A stretch of 64,000 bases of DNA from Pseudomonadota bacterium (GTDB taxonomy: Bacteria > Pseudomonadota > Gammaproteobacteria > Burkholderiales > SG8-39). Position 1 is the first letter of the stretch; each line of letters begins with the position of its first letter. The notes below the pieces were generated by a model, which saw only the letters and a list, made by a program, of their open reading frames with translations, did no database searches and was not told where the DNA came from. A program made the translations under genes and the position numbers. Shown here one piece after another: positions 43,895 to 51,854 of the stretch. The stretch covers positions 316,609-380,608 of the forward strand of contig CANGMI010000005.1 of NCBI GenBank assembly GCA_947455195.1, written 5' to 3'.

Positions 43895-44718
43895 GTTCGA
43901 CGACGATCGGGGCAGCCACGGTGGCAGGTGCAGCAGGGGCAGCAGGGGCAGCAGGGGCAGCAGGGGCAGCAGGGGCAGCAGGGGCAGCAGGGGCGCGCAT
44001 AGCGGTCGTGACCCCCTATTTCCAGGAGCCGCTCTCGATGCTGCGCCAGGCCCATGAGAGCGTTCTTCGGCAAGGCGTGAATGCCCACCATATCCTGGTG
44101 GCCGACGGCCATCCCAGAGCCGAGATCGATGACTGGGAGGCTACCCACGTAACGCTGCCGAGGGCCCATGGCGACAACGGCAACACGCCGCGCGGCATCG
44201 GCAGCATGCTGGCGATGGCCGAGCGTTACGACTTCATCGCCTATCTGGACGCGGACAACTGGTTTCATCCCGATCACTTGCGTTCGTTGCTGTCTGTCTA
44301 CCAGGCGACGAAACCCGACGTCTGCTGTTCATTTCGCACCCTTCACGCCCTTGACGGCACGCTGATGGTGGGTCTTCGTGACGCGGATGAGGCCGCATTG
44401 GAGCATGTCGATACGAGTTGCTACCTGATCCACTCGTCGGTGTTTGACTACCTGAAAGTCTGGCTGACGATGCCGCGTATTCTCAGCCCGATCTGCGACC
44501 GGATCTTCTACCGAGGCTTGTTCGCGCGGGGCGTCCGGTTCGGGTTTTCACGCAGCCCGAGCGTGGCCTTCCGGTCGCAGTACGCGATGCATTATCGCGC
44601 CGCCGGCCGCGCCATGCCGGAAGGGATCAAGCAGGATCCGGGCAAGGATGCACGGGCCTGGCTGGAAACCGAAACAGGCATCCGCACCTGTGTTCTGCGG
44701 ATGGGGTTCTACCCGTGA
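43891..44718 (+). CDS. Glycosyltransferase-like (GT-A fold) protein
   Basis: This 275-residue protein resembles family 2 glycosyltransferases: [25 protein letters not shown] at the start of the fold, then VADGHP, and [16 protein letters not shown] with the metal-binding DAD. The N-terminus is unusual: residues 14-34 are seven copies of Ala-Ala-Gly, encoded by a perfect 9-bp repeat, placed directly before the first strand. The C-terminal half has many aromatic and Arg residues but no membrane segment. Its ATG overlaps the decarboxylase stop and its stop overlaps the APS kinase start, so the three are coupled. Donor and acceptor are unknown. Confidence 0.78.
   Translation: MSSTTIGAATVAGAAGAAGAAGAAGAAGAAGAAGARIAVVTPYFQEPLSMLRQAHESVLRQGVNAHHILVADGHPRAEIDDWEATHVTLPRAHGDNGNTPRGIGSMLAMAERYDFIAYLDADNWFHPDHLRSLLSVYQATKPDVCCSFRTLHALDGTLMVGLRDADEAALEHVDTSCYLIHSSVFDYLKVWLTMPRILSPICDRIFYRGLFARGVRFGFSRSPSVAFRSQYAMHYRAAGRAMPEGIKQDPGKDARAWLETETGIRTCVLRMGFYP
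43930..43992 (+). repeat. Tandem repeat (GCAGCAGGG) x7 inside coding sequence
   Basis: Seven perfect copies of a 9-bp unit run from 43930 to 43992, in frame, each giving Ala-Ala-Gly. The unit length is a multiple of three, so copy-number change would lengthen or shorten the N-terminus without a frameshift. Confidence 0.95.
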
Positions 44719-45329
44719 AGTCTCCCGATGTCCGCTGGCACCCCCATTCGCTCGATCGCCTGACGCGCGCCCAGTTGAAGGGGCAGCAGGGGAGGGTGCT
44801 CTGGTTCACAGGGCTGTCGGGGGCGGGCAAGTCGACCATCGCCAATCTTGCCGAGCGGACCTTGTGGGGCATGGGGCGGCACACCATGATGCTGGACGGT
44901 GACAATCTCAGACACGGACTGAATCGTGATCTGGGTTTCACCGATATCGACCGTGTCGAGAATGTCAGACGTGTCGCTGAGGTGGCCCGGCTCATGGTGG
45001 ACGCCGGACTCATCGTGCTCGTGGCGCTCATCTCGCCGTTCAGAGCCGATCGTGCCCTCGCGCGGCAGCGTTTCGAGCCCGGTGAGTTCATCGAGATTCA
45101 TGTCGATGTGCCACTTGCGCTCGCCGAGGCCCGTGATCCCAAGGGGCTGTATCGCAAGGCGCGTGGCGGGCTCATCCGGCAGATGACCGGCATCGACTCC
45201 CCTTATGAGGCGCCGGAGCGCCCTGAACTGCTGCTTGATACCAGTGTCCTCGGCGCGGAGGCTGCTGCGCAACGGGTGGTCGACCTTGTCCGTGCACAGG
45301 GTGCATCGCGGGGCGTGATCTCGCAATGA
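44715..45329 (+). CDS. cysC: Adenylylsulfate (APS) kinase
   Basis: This 204-residue enzyme phosphorylates APS to PAPS, the donor for sulfotransferases and for assimilatory reduction. Walker A is GLSGAGKS (33-40), the APS-binding loop is [10 protein letters not shown] (61-70), and further motifs are [20 protein letters not shown] and [12 protein letters not shown]. It is a stand-alone CysC, not fused to CysN. The GTG at 44715 overlaps the stop of the glycosyltransferase-like gene. No sulfate transporter, CysD/N or sulfotransferase is nearby, so PAPS for a surface modification is a possibility suggested by the neighbours. Confidence 0.92.
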   Translation: MKSPDVRWHPHSLDRLTRAQLKGQQGRVLWFTGLSGAGKSTIANLAERTLWGMGRHTMMLDGDNLRHGLNRDLGFTDIDRVENVRRVAEVARLMVDAGLIVLVALISPFRADRALARQRFEPGEFIEIHVDVPLALAEARDPKGLYRKARGGLIRQMTGIDSPYEAPERPELLLDTSVLGAEAAAQRVVDLVRAQGASRGVISQ

Positions 45330-45435
45330 TCGTGATGGCGGGCGATGTTGCATGCCTGCCTTCGCCCGGGTCTGGATGTCATTTCTGACGCTTGCCATCG
45401 GGGTTCGTTCCGCGCCAGTCCGGGTGCGTTGTCGA

Positions 45436-45465
45436 TTGACAAGCGCAACCGTGGGTCGGCACTAT
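45436..45465 (+). promoter_or_regulatory. Putative promoter upstream of LVIVD-repeat gene
   Basis: TTGACA (45436-45441) is followed after 18 bp by CACTAT (45460-45465). The -35 is perfect, the -10 weak. It lies in the 170-300 bp after cysC and would start a transcript near 45473. Confidence 0.35.
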
Positions 45466-45498
45466 CGATCGGATACCAACCGGATTGAAAGGTGCGAC

Positions 45499-45627
45499 AT
45501 GAGTATTCATGGCGGATTGAAACGCTCGATGGGCTGGAAGAACGGGAGGCGGGGCCGATTGCCGTTCCTCCGTCGGGATGGTCGCGGCCACTCGTGCGAC
45601 CTGTTCGCGCCGCGGCAGGGGTACTAG
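45499..45627 (+). CDS. Possible small upstream reading frame (42 codons)
   Basis: An ATG at 45499 with GAAAGG about 6 bases upstream opens a 42-codon frame beginning MSIHGGLKRSMGW, basic in its middle part, and ending TAG at 45625-45627, two bases before the GTG proposed for the next gene. It could be a leader peptide coupled to that gene, or chance. The next gene's own frame is also open across this stretch (from GTG 45492), so the two options exclude each other. Confidence 0.25.
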   Translation: MSIHGGLKRSMGWKNGRRGRLPFLRRDGRGHSCDLFAPRQGY

Positions 45628-45629
45628 CC

Positions 45630-46760
45630 GTGGCGCGCGCATGGAATACCCGACTGATCGCCCAGATTGACAGTCCTGGAGGCGGCCAGGTCTGGTGCGA
45701 CGGTACTACCCTGTACGTATCGCACATGCGACCGCCCGATGGCACGTCGATCTATGACGTGGCCGATCCGCAAAACCCGAGATTTCTGGCCCGTATCGAC
45801 TTGCCCATGGGCTGGCACTCTCACAAGGTTCGAGCGGCTCAGGGTCTCATGGTGGTCAATCACGAGAAGTTTCGCGAGGGTTCGCCTGAGTTCGGCGGTG
45901 GCCTGGGTATCTACGACGTGGCTGATCCCTCGAGACCCCGCCTCATCACCAAGTGGCGCGTGAGCGGCGAGGGCGGTGGAGTCCACCGCTACGACTTTGA
46001 CGGGCGTTATGTGTATCTGTCGCCGACCGTCGATGGGTATATCGGGAACATCATGATGATTCTCGATCTGGAGCGACCGGAGTCGCCCCGGGAAGTAGGG
46101 CGGTGGTGGATACCCGGTCAGCATGCCGCCGGGGGCGAGGCCTATCCCTGGGATGACTACGTGCGTCCGCGCTGCCATCACCCGCTGCGCGTGGGCAACC
46201 GACTTTACGTCTCCTACTGGCACCATGGCTTTTTCATCCTTGATATCAGCGATATGAGTCGACCCAAACTCATCTCGGGCGTCAACGAGGGTCCTGACAA
46301 CCCGCACCCGACCCACACCGCCTTGCGCATGCCGATGCGCCTGGGTGGGCGCGATGTACTGCTGGTGGCTGATGAGGATGTGGCCAAGTTGCGTCCTGCG
46401 GCACCCTCGGCGATGCGCGTCTATGACATTACCGACGAGCGCGAACCGAAGAAGATCGCGACATTCCAGACGCCTGCGCTGGCGGGCAGCGACGCCGCGC
46501 AACCGCAGATGACGGGTTGCCACCAACCCTCCGAGCGATTCGAGGGCACGGTGGTGCCGTGTGCCTGGTTTGCGCAGGGACTGCGCATGGTCGACATGGC
46601 AGATCCGATCAATCCGCGCGAAGTCGGTTTCTACGAGCCCGATGTGCCACCCGGTTGCGAGCGGGTCTCCTCCAATGACGTTACCGTGGATGATCGGGGG
46701 CTCATCTACCTGGTCGACCGTCAGCAGGGCGTCAGCATCATCGAGCGCGTGAACATCTGA
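45630..46760 (+). CDS. LVIVD-repeat (beta-propeller-like) protein
   Basis: This protein of about 376 residues is built from LVIVD-type repeats, each with a pattern like SIYDVADPQNPRFLAR, LGIYDVADPSRPRLI, FILDISDMSRPKLI and RMVDMADPINPREVG, which are expected to form a propeller. Conserved His/Cys clusters (RCHHPLRVG, YWHHGFFI, TGCHQPSERF) may bind a metal. There is no signal peptide with the GTG start at 45630, chosen because similarity begins at ARAWNTRLI; GTG at 45492 would give 422 residues. The function of these proteins is not established. A CobW-type metal GTPase gene begins at the base after its stop. Confidence 0.75.
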   Translation: MARAWNTRLIAQIDSPGGGQVWCDGTTLYVSHMRPPDGTSIYDVADPQNPRFLARIDLPMGWHSHKVRAAQGLMVVNHEKFREGSPEFGGGLGIYDVADPSRPRLITKWRVSGEGGGVHRYDFDGRYVYLSPTVDGYIGNIMMILDLERPESPREVGRWWIPGQHAAGGEAYPWDDYVRPRCHHPLRVGNRLYVSYWHHGFFILDISDMSRPKLISGVNEGPDNPHPTHTALRMPMRLGGRDVLLVADEDVAKLRPAAPSAMRVYDITDEREPKKIATFQTPALAGSDAAQPQMTGCHQPSERFEGTVVPCAWFAQGLRMVDMADPINPREVGFYEPDVPPGCERVSSNDVTVDDRGLIYLVDRQQGVSIIERVNI

Positions 46761-47879
46761 TTGGTCACTCCGGTGGTCAGCGCTGTGGTTCCTCCGGATG
46801 TGCGCATACCGATCATCCTTCTGACCGGATTTCTGGGAACAGGCAAGACCACGCTCTTGAAACGCCTGCTGTCCGAGGCTGCGTTTGAACACACCGCCGT
46901 CCTCATCAACGAAGTGGGCGAGGTCGGGCTCGATCACCAGATCGTCTTCGGCGCGGGCGGTCTGCCCACGGGCGATGCGGGTGCTGCGCTGCGCACGGCC
47001 ATTCTCCTGGCCAATGGCTGTGTCTGTTGTACGGTACGTGATGATCTGGCGTCCGCGCTCGATGATCTGATGGTGCGTTCGGCGCGCGGCGAGATACCCC
47101 GTTTCGATCGTGTGATCATCGAGACCACAGGGCTGGCCGATCCGGTGCCTGTCATCGAGGCTATCAGTTCGAGCGTGTTGACCGGCTTGCATTATCGGCT
47201 CGCGCGTGTGATCACCACGGTGGACGCGGCGTCTGATGTGGCGCGTATCGATCGATATCCGGCTTCGCTCGCCCAGGTCGTCTGCGCCGATGATCTGGTG
47301 GTGACTCGTACCGACCTTGTGCCTGAATCCATCATCGAGACATTTCAGGCGCGGCTGGGGCAGATCAACCCGGATGCCGACATCCTGCGCATCGATCGCG
47401 ACTATGCGGTGGTGGCAGCGCGATGCGGTGAACGGGCTCCCGCCGTGCTCTCGGTGATGGGACGCGGTGGATCTGCCCGGAGGATCGATGGCGTCGGTGC
47501 TGATGGTCGAGCGGGCGGAGGCGATAACGTTGACGAAGCCCGCCCCCTCTCGCAGTTGGGACCGATTCGACCGTTCGCCGCAGTCGGGCGCCGGTTTGAC
47601 TCGGCGCATCCTGGCGTTCAGGTGTCGACCATGCGCTTTGCCGGTCCTTCGGTGTGGGCTGAAGCGCTCAAGGCGATCGAGGCATCACTGGCGGCTTCGA
47701 CGGGAGAGGTCTTGCGGATGAAAGGTGTGCTGCGCCTGGTCGAGCATGAGCATCCGATGGCGATCCAGTGGGCCTCGGGGCGAATCAGCCCGATCGAGGC
47801 ACTGCCCGGTGCACTGGCCGCGGGCGATGCAGGTTATCTCGTGATCATTGCCGCAGTCGATCGAAAGGCATTTCCGTAG
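46761..47879 (+). CDS. CobW/COG0523-family GTPase (putative metallochaperone)
   Basis: This 372-residue G3E GTPase has Walker A GFLGTGKT (23-30), the metal-binding CxCC motif as NGCVCCTV (C86, C88, C89), ETTGLADP as switch/Walker B and TRTDL as base-specificity motif (usual NKxD type). The C-terminal CobW domain begins around residue 285 (LRMKGVLRL). A loop of about 40 residues rich in Gly and Arg precedes it. Such proteins insert or carry Zn, Co or other metals to target enzymes. The likely start is TTG at 46761, directly after the LVIVD-repeat gene, so that protein is its probable client. Confidence 0.85.
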   Translation: MVTPVVSAVVPPDVRIPIILLTGFLGTGKTTLLKRLLSEAAFEHTAVLINEVGEVGLDHQIVFGAGGLPTGDAGAALRTAILLANGCVCCTVRDDLASALDDLMVRSARGEIPRFDRVIIETTGLADPVPVIEAISSSVLTGLHYRLARVITTVDAASDVARIDRYPASLAQVVCADDLVVTRTDLVPESIIETFQARLGQINPDADILRIDRDYAVVAARCGERAPAVLSVMGRGGSARRIDGVGADGRAGGGDNVDEARPLSQLGPIRPFAAVGRRFDSAHPGVQVSTMRFAGPSVWAEALKAIEASLAASTGEVLRMKGVLRLVEHEHPMAIQWASGRISPIEALPGALAAGDAGYLVIIAAVDRKAFP

Positions 47880-48125
47880 AGGCTTTCCGGTTCAATGCGT
47901 TTTTTGGGGCGGGCTTTTGCGGTGAATCAAGGCAGCCCTCGCGCATTACCACAATCTTTGCCCGATTGTGTTACTGTAGGGCCGCATTTTGCTCGAGTAG
48001 CGGCTGAGTTCCCATCATTGGTGCCGGATGCCGCGGCACTACCGGTACGGTACGGTTCACTCTCAGGTCATCATGCCCGCCGCCCTGACGCGGCTTCAGT
48101 CAGGAATCCAAGGAAGAAGACTTAA
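47880..48125 (+). promoter_or_regulatory. Leader region of cold-shock gene
   Basis: This 246-bp gap holds no convincing gene. It includes a perfect inverted repeat CACAATC-7 nt-GATTGTG at 47950-47970, followed by TTACTGTAG which may be part of a promoter. A GC-rich stretch with several possible hairpins runs up to AAGGAAGAAG shortly before the ATG at 48126. Long structured leaders are typical of cspA-family mRNAs, where they control translation by temperature; that role here is inference. Confidence 0.45.
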
Positions 48126-48329
48126 ATGAGTACTGGTACCGTCAAGTGGTTCAATGATGAGAAAGGTTTTGGCTTCATCACCCCCGAGGGTGGTGGCAAG
48201 GATCTGTTCGCCCATCACAGCGCGATTCAGATGAGCGGTTTCAAGACGCTCAAGGAAGGCCAGCGCGTCGAGTTCGAAGCGCAGCAAGGCCCCAAGGGCC
48301 CGCAAGCCACCAACATCCGGCCGCTGTAA
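48126..48329 (+). CDS. cspA: Cold-shock domain protein (CspA family)
   Basis: This 67-residue OB-fold protein binds single-stranded RNA or DNA and acts as an RNA chaperone. RNP1 is KGFGFITP (13-20) and RNP2 lies in DLFAHHSAI. It has the usual length and ends NIRPL, as in betaproteobacterial Csp proteins. It stands alone between its leader and a strong terminator at 48386-48414. Whether it is cold-induced or constitutive cannot be told from the protein. Confidence 0.95.
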   Translation: MSTGTVKWFNDEKGFGFITPEGGGKDLFAHHSAIQMSGFKTLKEGQRVEFEAQQGPKGPQATNIRPL

Positions 48330-48385
48330 GGCGAACGGATCGCTGATAGCTGCCGGGTCTTCGTGATCCGGGGCTGATCAAGCGG

Positions 48386-48414
48386 AAAAGGGCCCTCATG
48401 GGGCCCTTTTTTTT
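48386..48414 (+). terminator. Rho-independent terminator of cold-shock gene
   Basis: GGGCCC and GGGCCC pair around a 5-base loop; with the flanking AAAA and TTTT the stem reaches about 10 bp. Eight T follow (48407-48414). The symmetrical A-run means it can also act on the opposite-strand hydratase transcript. Confidence 0.9.
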
Positions 48415-48484
48415 ATCGTGCGAAAGGCTTCATGCGCCAATCGGGCTGCGCGCCCGGCTGGGCCGCGCGGCCGCCGGGCCAAGC

Positions 48485-49300
48485 CTACTTCTTGTCACCG
48501 TGGCTCTCGAGGCCGGGTTTGTAGAGGCCCTTCACGAAGTCGCCGATGCCGCTTTCGAGCCAGGCGCCTTTCTGGGCCACCATCACTTCCTGCTCCTTGG
48601 CCGCGGTGTAGCTCATCGAGGCCTCCCAGCTCATCTCGAGCGAGAACCGGTAACCGTCCTTGCACGCGCGCAGGGCGGCCGGATCCTTGGTTGCAATCTC
48701 GCGTGCCAGTTCCATCGTGCGTGCTTCCAGTTCCGCTGCCGGGAACGACATGTTGATGAACCCCATGTCGGCCGCCTTGATGCCGTTGAACCGACGGCCG
48801 GTCATCGCGTACAGCAGGGCATCGCGGGGGCGCATCAGATTAGCCAGCGACTTCGAGACGCTACCGCCCGGAAACATCCTGAAGTTGATCTCGGAGAGCC
48901 CGAACTGTGCCTCGTCGGCCGCCACCGCGAGATCGCAACCCTCGACGATCGAGAACGCGCCCCCGAAGCAGTAGCCGTTTACCATGGCAATGGTCGGCTT
49001 GGGAAAGTAGCGCAGCGTGCGGCCACGCCATTCCGTCGCGAGACGGAAGACCTTGTCGTATTCGGCCTGAACGCCTTTCAATTCATGGAAGAATTCCTTC
49101 AGGTCCATCCCGGCGCAGAAGGCATCGCCGGCACCGGTGATCACCAGCACCTTGGCAGAGTCTTCATAACGCAGTTCCTCCAGTGCAGCCGTCATGTCGC
49201 GATGCAGTTGCGGGCTCATCGCGTTCTTCTTTTCCGGCCGGTTCAAAGCGACTCGGGCGACGTTGTCGGCGATGTCGATCTTGAGGGTCTGGTAGTTCAT
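48485..49300 (-). CDS. Hydroxycinnamoyl-CoA hydratase-lyase (feruloyl/p-coumaroyl-CoA type)
   Basis: This 271-residue crotonase-family enzyme closely follows the hydroxycinnamoyl-CoA hydratase-lyase pattern: RPEKKNAMSP, TGAGDAFCAGMDLKE, GYCFGGAFS for the oxyanion hole, FGLSEIN with the catalytic Glu 137, and a tail containing KPGLESH. Such enzymes convert feruloyl-CoA or p-coumaroyl-CoA to vanillin or 4-hydroxybenzaldehyde plus acetyl-CoA. Neither vanillin dehydrogenase nor the CoA synthetase gene is directly adjacent; the VanA-like oxygenase at 10292 and LigBA at 38213 would fit later steps. An ordinary enoyl-CoA hydratase is less likely but possible. The ATG at 49300 follows GGAGACAAGG. Confidence 0.82.
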   Translation of the reverse strand: MNYQTLKIDIADNVARVALNRPEKKNAMSPQLHRDMTAALEELRYEDSAKVLVITGAGDAFCAGMDLKEFFHELKGVQAEYDKVFRLATEWRGRTLRYFPKPTIAMVNGYCFGGAFSIVEGCDLAVAADEAQFGLSEINFRMFPGGSVSKSLANLMRPRDALLYAMTGRRFNGIKAADMGFINMSFPAAELEARTMELAREIATKDPAALRACKDGYRFSLEMSWEASMSYTAAKEQEVMVAQKGAWLESGIGDFVKGLYKPGLESHGDKK

Positions 49301-49455
49301 CCTTGTCTCCTGTTGTTGTCCGGATCGTTCCTGAACTGCGAGCGCCTGACGGCGTCAGCCCGATCAGGTGCCTGGTACTTCGTTTTCGGTGTTTCGGGTC
49401 GGGTGGGTCGCGTTCCGCGCCGGGTGGTTGGTGTTCCGGGCTTCAAAGCCCTGCC

Positions 49456-50631
49456 TCAGATGATGCTGGCCTGCCTGAACGTTGCAACCTCCGAGGGGCT
49501 GTACCCGGCTTCGGCCAGGATCTGGTCGGTGTGCTCACCCAGAAGCGGTGCGCGGGTCGTCGCCGGTTCGCGCTCGCCGTCGATGAGTACCGGACGGTGA
49601 ATGGCCCTCATCGTGCCGTTCTCGGGGTGTGCAGTGCTGTGGAACGTACCCAGGTGCCGTACTTGCGGATCGTTCTCGACTTCGGACACCCGATGGATCG
49701 GTGCATGGGGCACATCGTTCGCTTCGAGGCGCGGCAGCCACTCCTCCCGATTGCGGGTTGCAAAGGTGGTGCCGAGCAGGGTGCGCAACGCCGCGTAGTT
49801 GCTGATGCGTGCAGCACGCGTCGCAAATCGAGGGTCGGTTGCGAGGGTTGGTTGCTCGATGACCGCGAGCAGGCCCAGCCAGAACTTGTCGGGCGAGGAC
49901 AGGTGAACGGCCAGCATGTGTCCATCGGCACACTCGAGTGTGTAGGACTGTGACGCAGCCACCCGTGTCCAGGGTGACTGCTCCATCTGAAGCTGGTCCT
50001 GATTGGTGAACGGATCGGGAATGAAGGCGATGCTTGCCTCGAGCATGTTCACCTCGACTCGCCGTCCGCGATCGCCCGTGCGTCGTCCGAAGAGTGCACC
50101 CAGGATGCCGTAGCAGGTATACATGCCGGTGACGTTGTCACTGATCGTCGGACCACTCACATCGGGCCGCTCGCTGTCCACGTAGAGGCTCGCGATGCCC
50201 GACAGTGCGAGCCCCACCGTGTCGAAAGCCGGCCTGTCTGCATAGGGGCCGGTGGCACCGAAGCCGGTGATGCTGGCATGAATGAGTCCGGGGTTGATGC
50301 GCTCGAGTGCGGCGCTGCCAAGGCCGAGCCGGTCCATCACGCCGGGGCGGAAGTTCTCGAGCAGCACATCACCCGTTTCCAGCAGGCGGGTGAGGATTGC
50401 GAAGCCATCGGGGCTCGCGAGGTCGAGGGTGATGCTGCGCTTGCCGCGGTTGTAGGCCGTGAAGTGAGGGCTGTAGAGGCCACCCCTGAAACTGCGGAAC
50501 GGATCACCCCCTTCACGACGCTCGACCTTGATCACCTCGGCGCCGAGATCGGCGAGCATCATGCCGGCCAGTGATGCAGTGATCATCGTTCCGACCTCGA
50601 TCACGCGAATGCCGGCCAGTGGTGCGGCCAT
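49456..50631 (-). CDS. CaiB/BaiF-family CoA transferase
   Basis: This 391-residue class III CoA transferase moves CoA between carboxylic acids. It has the N-terminal IRVIEVGTMITASLAGMMLADLGAE fold, the VERREGGDPFR segment, the ENFRPGVMDRLGLG motif and a candidate catalytic Asp 165 (ISDNVTG). The ATG at 50631 is chosen because GGAGAC lies upstream and the earlier 25 codons have no family character. It is divergent from the MarR gene, which may control it. The gap to the hydratase-lyase gene is 155 bp with nothing recognisable. The acid substrate is unknown. Confidence 0.88.
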   Translation of the reverse strand: MAAPLAGIRVIEVGTMITASLAGMMLADLGAEVIKVERREGGDPFRSFRGGLYSPHFTAYNRGKRSITLDLASPDGFAILTRLLETGDVLLENFRPGVMDRLGLGSAALERINPGLIHASITGFGATGPYADRPAFDTVGLALSGIASLYVDSERPDVSGPTISDNVTGMYTCYGILGALFGRRTGDRGRRVEVNMLEASIAFIPDPFTNQDQLQMEQSPWTRVAASQSYTLECADGHMLAVHLSSPDKFWLGLLAVIEQPTLATDPRFATRAARISNYAALRTLLGTTFATRNREEWLPRLEANDVPHAPIHRVSEVENDPQVRHLGTFHSTAHPENGTMRAIHRPVLIDGEREPATTRAPLLGEHTDQILAEAGYSPSEVATFRQASII

Positions 50632-50648
50632 GGGTACAAGTCTCCGTG

Positions 50649-50677
50649 CTGACAACATCGGCAGAGCGTGATCTAAT
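50649..50677 (+). promoter_or_regulatory. Putative sigma-70 promoter of MarR gene
   Basis: CTGACA (50649-50654), a 17-bp spacer and TCTAAT (50672-50677) match consensus at 5/6 each with ideal spacing. It lies between the divergent CoA transferase and MarR genes, where the MarR protein could bind. Confidence 0.6.
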
Positions 50678-50740
50678 CGCCGCAAGCCTGCTCCCGCCAG
50701 ATACATGGCAGGCGACGGACGTTAAATTAAGAGGATGGGC

Positions 50741-51226
50741 GTGTCAACAACGAGACGGCTCGACGCGAGGGGCGTCCTGGACGAAGGGCCTTCGCCCAAG
50801 GAGCAGACGCTGGGCTACATGCTCTGGGATGCCACCCGGCACTTCACGCGAGAGTTTGCCCGGCGTATCGCCCGTCACGGCCTCAACTTCGGGCAGTTCC
50901 CCTTCATGCGCGAACTGTGGGAAGAGGACGGCCTGACCCAGCGCGAACTGGCTGATCGAGCAGGCATGCGCGGGCCGACCGTGGTCGTCGCCATCCAGCG
51001 ACTGGAGAGCGATGGCATGGTGCGGCGCGAGCGCAGCGCTGAAGACCGTCGCAAGACCCACATCTTTCTGACTCGCAAGGGTCGTGACGTCTTTCGCAAG
51101 GTGGTACCCGAAATCCAGTTCATCAACGACACGCTGACCCGCGAGTTCACTGCTGCCGAGCGCCGTGCGCTTCATGCGCTGCTGGGCAAGCTTCGCAACA
51201 ACATCCGCGATTCAGGCCTTGCCTGA
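50741..51226 (+). CDS. MarR-family transcriptional regulator
   Basis: This dimeric winged-helix repressor has about 161 residues: helices LGYMLWDATRHFTREF, the HTH LTQRELADRAGMRGPTVVVAIQRL, the wing RSAEDRRKTHIFLT and C-terminal dimerisation helices. MarR regulators often respond to aromatic acids or their CoA esters. GAGG lies about 6 bases before the GTG at 50741, while the ATG at 50735 abuts it; the start is therefore between these two. It is divergent from the CoA transferase gene and upstream of flavin reductase and SDR genes, any of which it may regulate. Confidence 0.9.
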   Translation: MSTTRRLDARGVLDEGPSPKEQTLGYMLWDATRHFTREFARRIARHGLNFGQFPFMRELWEEDGLTQRELADRAGMRGPTVVVAIQRLESDGMVRRERSAEDRRKTHIFLTRKGRDVFRKVVPEIQFINDTLTREFTAAERRALHALLGKLRNNIRDSGLA

Positions 51227-51310
51227 CGCACCAGGGCCGGTGCCAGTGGCAGTCGATCGCTGCCACGCTGCCCGCTGCCTCTTCGGTCAACTCCTGGAGT
51301 ATCTGCCAGC

Positions 51311-51838
51311 ATGACAACCGCTTCCCCCCGTACCGCACCGGCCGTATCGGCCGAGCTTGTCGCTGCCTTCAAGGCGGGCATGCAGCGACTTGCTGCCGCG
51401 CCATGCGTGTTGACCACTCGACACGAGGATCGCCGGTTCGGCCTCACGGCGAGCGCCGTGTGCTCGCTGACCGCCGACCCGCCCACCCTCATCGCTTGCG
51501 TGAACGAGTCGGCGGAGGCCTGGGGTGCCATCGATGCGTCCGGGCGAATCTGTGTCAACGTGCTCGCGGCCGGGCAGGTCGAGATCGCGCAGCGTTTCGC
51601 CGGCATGCTGGGCCATCGGGGCGAGGCGCGATTCGAGGGGCTCGAGTGGGATCTGCTCGCCAGTGGTGCCCCGGTGCTGCGTGGTGCACTGGCCGCGTTC
51701 GACTGCACTGTCGCCGAGCGCGTGCGCTGGTCGACCCATACGGCCTTCATCTGCCGGGTCGAAGCGGCAACCGTGAATGACGCAGGCGATCCGCTGGTCT
51801 ACGCGAACCGGCAGTTTCTGCGCGCTGCGCCCCTTTGA
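51311..51838 (+). CDS. Flavin reductase-domain protein
   Basis: This 175-residue protein has the FMN-binding split-barrel fold of the HpaC/flavin reductase family: PCVLTTRHEDRRFGLTASAVCSLTADPPTL, then FAGMLGHRGEARF and a closing VYANRQFLR. It would supply reduced FMN or FAD to a two-component monooxygenase. No oxygenase subunit is adjacent; the LLM monooxygenase at 11367 or another gene outside the window could be the partner. An ATG start at 51311 follows CTGGAG at a slightly long distance. The SDR gene begins 16 bases downstream. Confidence 0.88.
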   Translation: MTTASPRTAPAVSAELVAAFKAGMQRLAAAPCVLTTRHEDRRFGLTASAVCSLTADPPTLIACVNESAEAWGAIDASGRICVNVLAAGQVEIAQRFAGMLGHRGEARFEGLEWDLLASGAPVLRGALAAFDCTVAERVRWSTHTAFICRVEAATVNDAGDPLVYANRQFLRAAPL

Positions 51839-51854
51839 AGAGGAACCGATTGCG

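Noticed and set aside
43930-43992. CRISPR-like array
   Set aside because: The 9-bp units are contiguous with no spacers and code for Ala-Ala-Gly in frame.
45624-47609. A 661-codon open frame on the minus strand
   Set aside because: It is antisense to the LVIVD and CobW genes, which have clear motifs. High GC leaves the opposite frame open; its translation shows only Arg/His-rich sequence.
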